Source: Candidatus Intestinimonas stercorigallinarum
Lineage (GTDB): Bacteria; Bacillota; Clostridia; Oscillospirales; Oscillospiraceae
Assembly (NCBI GenBank): GCA_019115345.1
Contig: DXDV01000296.1
Coordinates: 1 to 9,257, forward strand
Direction: 5' to 3'
Length of the DNA stretch: 9,257 nt
The notes beneath the pieces were generated by a model that saw only the letters and a list, made by a program, of their open reading frames with translations, was not told the origin of the DNA and ran no database searches. Every line of letters starts with the position of its first letter. Within the stretch, counting starts at the first letter, position 1. Below, piece by piece: positions 5,806-9,257 of this stretch. The position numbers and the translations under genes were made by a program.

Positions 5806-5864
5806 GCGGCGAGCAAAGCGAGGACTTTTCCGCCCTGGAGAGAGCCGAAAAGTAACGGGATGCA
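5806..5864. repeat. Second, inverted copy of the 59-base repeat segment
   Basis: This segment matches the reverse complement of 4101-4159 at 54 of 59 positions with no gaps (my base-by-base comparison). It contains the core GCGAGGACTTTTCCGCCCTG. It lies 12 bases after the sfsA stop. The flanking hairpins of the first copy are not repeated here, so this is a partial copy. Confidence 0.85.
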
Positions 5865-5880
5865 GTCTGCATGGTGAGCA

Positions 5881-5909
5881 TTGCACATGCTTTCCGTCTG
5901 TGATATGAT
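5881..5909 (+). promoter_or_regulatory. Promoter of the SGNH hydrolase transcript
   Basis: TTGCAC (5881-5886), a 17-base spacer and TATGAT (5904-5909) predict a start near 5916, about 154 bases ahead of the hydrolase ATG. A second TATGAT at 5953-5958 has only a poor -35. Confidence 0.65.
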
Positions 5910-5917
5910 AATGTCTG

Positions 5918-6073
5918 ATGAACAAAGCCATTCGGCCTTGTTCCGTACGCATTATGATAAAAGCGCTTGGCAGAGCGCGCGAAGGGAGCCGGGAGACCGG
6001 CTTTTCCACCCGGCGGGTGAGGTCCAGATGGTTCCAAGCGGATGGCTTTGACACGGAGGAGGATGGGAAATGA
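5918..6073 (+). CDS. Possible small leader ORF, 51 codons
   Basis: A frame opens with ATG at 5918 (MNKAIRPCSVRIMIKAL...) and stops at TGA 6071-6073, overlapping the hydrolase start as ATGA, a layout that permits translational coupling. The first ATG sits almost at the predicted transcription start, so it would be leaderless. The internal ATG at 5954 has no ribosome site. The product is Arg-rich with no recognised domain, and codon use includes ATA, AGA and AGG, unlike the neighbours. It may be a chance frame in a structured leader; I lean that way. Confidence 0.18.
   Translation: MNKAIRPCSVRIMIKALGRAREGSRETGFSTRRVRSRWFQADGFDTEEDGK
5987..6005 (+). terminator. Terminator-like hairpin in the hydrolase leader
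   Basis: AGCCGG (5987-5992) pairs with CCGGCT (5997-6002) across loop GAGA and runs into TTTT. It lies between the promoter at 5881 and the hydrolase start, so if active it would attenuate the gene. The stem is only 6 bp and the T run is short. The preceding GCGCTTGGCAGAGCGC can also fold. No known riboswitch consensus was recognised. Confidence 0.35.
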
Positions 6074-6666
6074 GCGTTCAGATCGTGGCCTTTGGAGATT
6101 CCAACACCAGATACTATCTGGGGGATACCGGCACGCCGGGCCCCCTGGAGGAGGCGTGGCCCGCCAAGCTGGAGGCCATGCTCCGGGCCAGGGGAGTGGA
6201 CGCGGCGGTAAAGAATGAGGGCCGCCCCAGCGTCCAGGCCGACTACGCCATGGAGCACTTTGCCGGGGCCACCGCCGGGGCCGACCTGTGCATCCTGGGC
6301 TTCGGCACCAACGACGCCAAGCGGTTTGAGGTCCCCCTGGGAGAGTTCCTCTCCGAGGTCTCCGACGTGCTGGACCAGGCCGCCGAGGCGGGGATGCCCC
6401 TCATGATGCTGGGCATCCCGTGGTTCTCCGAGGAAGTGGCGGGCCCCGAGCTCCAGAACCGGCTGCCCATCTGGAACGAGTCCCTGTCCAGCCTGTGCGA
6501 CCAGCTGGGCATCCCCTTCGTGGACCTCTATACCCCCTTCAAGGACGACCCGGAGCGGTGGTTCAACGAGCGGACCACCCCCAAGCGCCACCTCTCCGCC
6601 GAGGCCCAGACCCGGGTGGCGGAGCTGCTGCTCCCCCTGGTGCTGGCCTGGCTGGAAAAGCGTTGA
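6070..6666 (+). CDS. SGNH/GDSL-family hydrolase
   Basis: A 198-residue cytoplasmic protein (no signal peptide) of the SGNH esterase/lipase fold. Block I is FGDSN (8-12) with nucleophile Ser11, block II is NEG (49-51), block III is GFGTND (77-82) with Asn81, and the C-terminal catalytic His is His174 in PKRHLS. In most members an Asp stands three residues before that His (DxxH). Here the position is Pro171, so the acid of the triad is missing or supplied elsewhere. Substrate is unknown; relatives remove acyl groups from lipids, sugars or thioesters. The start at 6070 has GGAGGAGG (6055-6062) 7 bases upstream. It has its own promoter at 5881 and a terminator at 6673, so it is probably a single-gene unit, convergent with the kinase gene. 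Confidence 0.88.
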   Translation: MSVQIVAFGDSNTRYYLGDTGTPGPLEEAWPAKLEAMLRARGVDAAVKNEGRPSVQADYAMEHFAGATAGADLCILGFGTNDAKRFEVPLGEFLSEVSDVLDQAAEAGMPLMMLGIPWFSEEVAGPELQNRLPIWNESLSSLCDQLGIPFVDLYTPFKDDPERWFNERTTPKRHLSAEAQTRVAELLLPLVLAWLEKR

Positions 6667-6672
6667 ATCAGA

Positions 6673-6720
6673 GCGCCTGTGTTCCCCCTTTCGCGGGGAA
6701 CACAGGCGCGTTTACTTCTT
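6673..6720 (+). terminator. Terminator after the SGNH hydrolase
   Basis: A perfect 15-bp stem (6673-6687 with 6695-6709), loop CTTTCGC, then the U-rich tail TTTACTTCTT (6711-6720). It begins 6 bases past the stop. On the minus strand no U run follows the stem, so it probably serves only the plus strand although the convergent kinase gene ends right beside it. Confidence 0.85.
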
Positions 6721-8360
6721 CACCTCAGAAGGGGCAGCTCCACCCAGAAGCGGACGCCGTGGGGGAGGTTTTCCGCCCCGCAGGCGCCGCCGTGGAGGGC
6801 CACGGACTCATTCACCAGGGCCAGGCCCAGACCGGCGCCGCCCCGCGCCCGGTCCCGGGCGGCGTCGGAGCGGTAGAAGGGCTCGAAGAGCCGGGGGAGG
6901 GCCTCGGCCGGGATGGGGTCGCCGTCGTTTTCCACCTGGAGGAGGGCGGCGGAGCCCTCTGCCCGGAGCCTGACCCTGATCTCTCCCCCCGGCGGGGTAT
7001 GCTGGAGGGCGTTGGCGGCCAGGTTGGAGACCACCAGGGAGAGCCGCCCCTCCTCCCCGGAGACGGCGCAGGGGGCCAGGTCCAGGTCCAGGGTCACGCC
7101 GGCGGTCTCCATGGGCCGCTCCAGGGTGCGAAACACCGTCCCCACCACCCGGTCCAGGGCCACGGGGCCGGGGGCGAAGTGGGTCTTGCCCGCCTTCATG
7201 CGGCTCAGGTCCAGGAGGGAGCTCACCAGGGCGGCCATCTGGTCGGACTGGTCCATGATGACGTCCAGGTACTCCTCCCGCTTCTCCGGGGCGATGTCCT
7301 CCCGCAGGCCCTCGGCGTAGGAGCGCAGGAGGGCCAGGGGGGTCTTGAGCTCGTGGGCCACGGCGTTGGTGAGGTCCCGTTCCCGCCGGAGGCTCCTGGC
7401 CTGGGCCCGGGCGGTGAAGAAGGCAAGGAGGAGGGTGAACAGGAGGGTGGCAAGATAGAGGAACCAAAGGCCGTGGGTGGCCATCAGGAAGGAGCAGTAG
7501 GAGACGCCGTAGGCGGAGACCAGCCCGTCGTAGGGGGCGAGGGAGCCAACCCTCCCATAGCTGCTGGAGCCCGCCCAGGTGTCGGAGGGGGCGCGGTCCC
7601 CCACCAGGTGGTCCACCCGGGCCTCGGCCTCCCGGAAGAGCCTCAGGGTGAGCTCCGGGCCGGTCTCGGCCCAGGCCAGGATGGAGCTGAGCTGGGCGGC
7701 GTCGAAGGTGAAGGTGGTGAGGACCTTGCCGTCAAAGAAGGGGCTGTCGGTGTCCAGCAGGGTCACCGGGCCGTCCTCGTACCAGTAGACCAGCTTCTGG
7801 GGGTAGACCACGTTGTGCTCCACCACGCCGGTGACCTCCCCCCGGAGGCCCACGGTGAAGTTCACGCCCTCGTCCGAGCCCAGGTACTCGTCATAAAGCC
7901 CGCTCTCGGTGCCGTAGAAGCGGTTGAACTGCCGGTTTTCCCGGAGGAACCGTCCCAGCGTGAGCTGCTCATCGTCGGTGAGGACGGCGTCAAAGTCCAG
8001 GTAGTGGTCGTAGACCCCCGTGCCGGGGAGGGCGAAAGAGCCGGAGGTGAGCTGGCTGCGGCCCATCTCCATTCCCTCGGTGTCGTAGAGCCGGAACACC
8101 CCCACGGCCCCGTAGGTGGAGTAGTAGGCGCTCATGCGGTCGTCGTACTGGGGAGGCTTGAGGGCGGGGTCGTAGTCCCCCTCCAGCACCAGCTGGGCGT
8201 TCATCAGGTTCCAGTCCCTGGCTTCACTGACGCCGCTCTTGAGCCGGGTGGTCTGGGCGTCCAGCTCCCGGAGGGAGAGGAGGAGGACCATCAGCGCCCA
8301 CAGCAGGAGGAAGCGGGCGGCGGTGCGGAGGAAGAGGGGCAAAAGCGGTTTTTGTTTCAT
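6720..8360 (-). CDS. Membrane sensor histidine kinase
   Basis: A 546-residue kinase paired with the response regulator just upstream. A membrane helix at about 9-29 and a second at about 297-316 enclose a large extracytoplasmic region (about 30-296) with no family I recognise; it is rich in Tyr and Asp. The cytoplasmic part has the H box AVAHELKTPL (333-342, phospho-acceptor His336), N box NLAANALQH (446-454), G1 NDGDPIP (478-484), F box LFEPFYRSD (491-499) and G2 GGAGLGL (507-513). Only about 15 residues separate the second membrane helix from the dimerisation helix, so a normal HAMP linker of about 50 residues is absent. The start at 8360 has AAGGGAG 6 bases upstream. The gap to the regulator stop is 24 bases, so the two are co-transcribed, regulator first. 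The ligand cannot be told from sequence. Confidence 0.94.
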   Translation of the reverse strand: MKQKPLLPLFLRTAARFLLLWALMVLLLSLRELDAQTTRLKSGVSEARDWNLMNAQLVLEGDYDPALKPPQYDDRMSAYYSTYGAVGVFRLYDTEGMEMGRSQLTSGSFALPGTGVYDHYLDFDAVLTDDEQLTLGRFLRENRQFNRFYGTESGLYDEYLGSDEGVNFTVGLRGEVTGVVEHNVVYPQKLVYWYEDGPVTLLDTDSPFFDGKVLTTFTFDAAQLSSILAWAETGPELTLRLFREAEARVDHLVGDRAPSDTWAGSSSYGRVGSLAPYDGLVSAYGVSYCSFLMATHGLWFLYLATLLFTLLLAFFTARAQARSLRRERDLTNAVAHELKTPLALLRSYAEGLREDIAPEKREEYLDVIMDQSDQMAALVSSLLDLSRMKAGKTHFAPGPVALDRVVGTVFRTLERPMETAGVTLDLDLAPCAVSGEEGRLSLVVSNLAANALQHTPPGGEIRVRLRAEGSAALLQVENDGDPIPAEALPRLFEPFYRSDAARDRARGGAGLGLALVNESVALHGGACGAENLPHGVRFWVELPLLR

Positions 8361-8384
8361 GGCGGTCTCCCTTCCGGCGGGCCG

Positions 8385-9053
8385 CTACTCTGCCTCCAGC
8401 TTGTAGCCCGCCTTGAACACGGTCTTGATCTGCTTTCCGGCGCTCCCCAGGGCGGCGCGGAGGTTCTTGATCTGCACGTCCACCGCCCGGTCCTCCCCCT
8501 CAAAGTCCCAGCCCCACACCCGGGTGAGGAGCTGTTCCCGGGAGAGGACCTTTCCCCGGTTGCGCAGCAGGCACAGGAGGAGCTGGTATTCCCGGGGGGA
8601 CAGCTTGACCGGCGCGCCCCCCACGGAGCACAGCATGGGCCCCGGCTGGAGCCGGATGGCCCCGCAGGCCAGCGCCCCGTCCTCGGTCCCCCGGCTCCGG
8701 CGGATGAGGGCGGTGGTCTTGGCCAGCAGCAGGGCCAGGGAGAAGGGCTTCGTCACATAGTCGTCCGCCCCCAGGGCGTAGCCGTGAAGGGCCTGCTCCT
8801 CTCCGCCCAGGGCGGTGAGGAAGAGGATGGGGACGGCGCTCTCCCGGCGGATGGCCCGGCAGACGCCGTAGCCGTCCAGCCCCGGCATCATCACGTCCAG
8901 CACCACCGCGTCGTAATCCCGCTGGGCGAAGCGCTCCAACGCGGCCTCCCCGTCGGGGGCCAGGTCGCTGTCCAGGCCGTGGGCGGTGAAGTAGTCCTGG
9001 AGGATAGCCCCCATCCGGGGCTCGTCCTCCACGATGAGAATGGCGTCCGGCAT
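8385..9053 (-). CDS. OmpR/PhoB-family response regulator
   Basis: A 222-residue regulator. The receiver domain (about 4-118) has the acidic pair Glu9/Asp10, phospho-acceptor Asp53 in VVLDVMMPG, Thr80 and Lys102 in DYVTKPFS. The C-terminal winged helix (about 125-222) contains LSPREYQLLLCLLRNRGKVLSREQLL and ends with the wing VFKAGYKLE, typical for OmpR/PhoB. The start chosen is the ATG at 9053, because AAGGAGG lies 7 bases before it (9067-9061). An in-frame extension back to 9152 has no ribosome site and would run through the promoter and terminator region. It is the first gene of a two-gene operon with the histidine kinase. Targets other than its own promoter are not evident. Confidence 0.95.
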   Translation of the reverse strand: MPDAILIVEDEPRMGAILQDYFTAHGLDSDLAPDGEAALERFAQRDYDAVVLDVMMPGLDGYGVCRAIRRESAVPILFLTALGGEEQALHGYALGADDYVTKPFSLALLLAKTTALIRRSRGTEDGALACGAIRLQPGPMLCSVGGAPVKLSPREYQLLLCLLRNRGKVLSREQLLTRVWGWDFEGEDRAVDVQIKNLRAALGSAGKQIKTVFKAGYKLEAE

Positions 9054-9075
9054 ATCTGCCCCTCCTTCTGAGATC

Positions 9076-9110
9076 AGCATACAAAAAAGATGTGTCGGAG
9101 TTGTGTCCGG
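9076..9110 (-). promoter_or_regulatory. Promoter with direct-repeat operator of the two-component operon
   Basis: On the minus strand a -10-like TATGCT (9081-9076) lacks a good -35. In its place are two direct repeats, TCCGACACA (9099-9091) and CCGGACACA (9110-9102), identical at 7 of 9 positions and 11 bp apart. OmpR/PhoB-type dimers bind tandem repeats of about 11 bp that often replace the -35. Autoregulation is therefore likely but inferred. Confidence 0.5.
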
Positions 9111-9115
9111 CGGAG

Positions 9116-9145
9116 AAAAAAACCGGAGGGTGCGCGCCCCTCCGG
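9116..9145 (-). terminator. Terminator of the glycine-rich protein gene
   Basis: On the minus strand CCGGAGGG pairs with CCCTCCGG (9138-9145 with 9123-9130) across a 7-base loop, followed by seven T residues (9122-9116). It lies 12 bases after the stop codon and separates that gene from the two-component operon. Confidence 0.9.
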
Positions 9146-9157
9146 GTTTCAAAACTG

Positions 9158-9257
9158 TTATCTGCGTCCGCCGAAGCCGCCGCCTCGGGAACCGCCGAAG
9201 CCGCCGCCTCGGGAACCGCCGAAGCCGCCGCCCCGGTGATTTCCAAAGCCGCCGCCG
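9158..9257 (-). CDS. C-terminus of a glycine-rich repeat protein (partial)
   Basis: The minus strand reads in one open frame from the window edge to TAA (9160-9158). It encodes about 32 residues that end GGGFGGSRGGGFGGRR after a diverged unit GGGFGNHR. The unit is an 8-residue GGGFGGSR. Such tails occur on several unrelated proteins, including RNA-binding proteins with RGG-type tails and membrane-anchored TPM-domain proteins, so the function cannot be told without the rest of the gene. The close-by strong terminator supports that this is a real gene end. Confidence 0.75.
   Translation of the reverse strand, partial: GGGFGNHRGGGFGGSRGGGFGGSRGGGFGGRR
9170..9241. repeat. 24-base tandem repeat, three units
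   Basis: Units at 9170-9193 and 9194-9217 are identical (GCCGAAGCCGCCGCC plus TCGGGAACC). The third, 9218-9241, is the same for its first 15 bases and then diverges. The repeat is in frame with the 8-residue GGGFGGSR unit of the glycine-rich protein and may continue beyond the window. Confidence 0.9.

Noticed and set aside
5987..6005. T-box or other known riboswitch in the hydrolase leader
   Set aside because: No T-box consensus, SAM, TPP, cobalamin or THF core was seen; only a generic short hairpin with four Ts.
4558..6591. 677-codon open frame on the minus strand
   Set aside because: It runs across sfsA, the repeat, the SGNH hydrolase and part of the DUF1643 gene in the wrong frame or strand. 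Its composition is artefactual and it has no domain.
6420..9071. Very long open frame of 883 codons on the plus strand
   Set aside because: It is antisense to the kinase and regulator genes, which have clear family motifs. The product is low-complexity (Gly, Val, Glu, His, Gln) as expected from the complement of GC-rich codons.
8385..9152. Longer response regulator starting at 9152
   Set aside because: The first 33 residues would be read across the operon promoter and the upstream terminator, and the ATG at 9053 has a strong ribosome site and gives the normal receiver N-terminus.

Overview
The window looks like chromosome from a GC-rich member of the Bacillota (Clostridia, most like the Oscillospiraceae group of gut bacteria). 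The reasons are strong AGGAGG-type ribosome sites, consensus sigma-A promoters, a TTG start, an encoded CCA on the tRNA, strongly G/C-ending codons, and families common in that group (CmpB-like permease, TrhA/hemolysin III, DUF1643, SfsA). The taxon is inferred from style. No phage, plasmid, CRISPR or insertion-sequence genes are seen.

Layout, left to right. Positions 1-236 hold the start of a tRNA operon on the minus strand (tRNA-Gly(TCC), then the 5' half of a probable tRNA-Arg) with its promoter, and a long perfect palindrome. Next on the minus strand is pyrB (243-1301), an aspartate carbamoyltransferase with an unusual cysteine-containing tail resembling the zinc domain of the regulatory subunit PyrI. 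Diverging from it on the plus strand are a CmpB-family membrane protein (1487-2053), a hemolysin III/TrhA membrane protein (2182-2922) and a DeoR-family repressor (TTG start, 3097-3846). Each of the three has a recognisable promoter.

Positions 3847-4402 hold no established gene. They contain a possible 55-residue small ORF, two almost identical terminators bracketing a hairpin-rich repeat element, and a near-consensus plus-strand promoter that points into the antisense strand of the next gene. A divergent pair follows: a DUF1643 protein (4403-5035, minus) and the nuclease SfsA (5110-5793, plus). Behind sfsA is a second, inverted copy of part of the repeat element (54 of 59 bases identical). 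Then come a promoter, a structured leader with a small ORF, and an SGNH/GDSL hydrolase (6070-6666) with its terminator.

The right end is a two-component system on the minus strand: an OmpR-family response regulator (8385-9053) followed 24 bases later by its membrane histidine kinase (6720-8360). The promoter region carries an 11-bp-spaced direct repeat that could be the regulator's own binding site. The window ends in the C-terminus of a glycine-rich repeat protein on the minus strand, closed by a strong terminator.

The genes are mostly separate transcription units with housekeeping or accessory roles; only the regulator/kinase pair is clearly an operon. I see no multi-gene novel system. The points most worth a second look are the PyrB-zinc-tail fusion, the antisense promoter between repeat element and sfsA, and the dispersed hairpin repeat.
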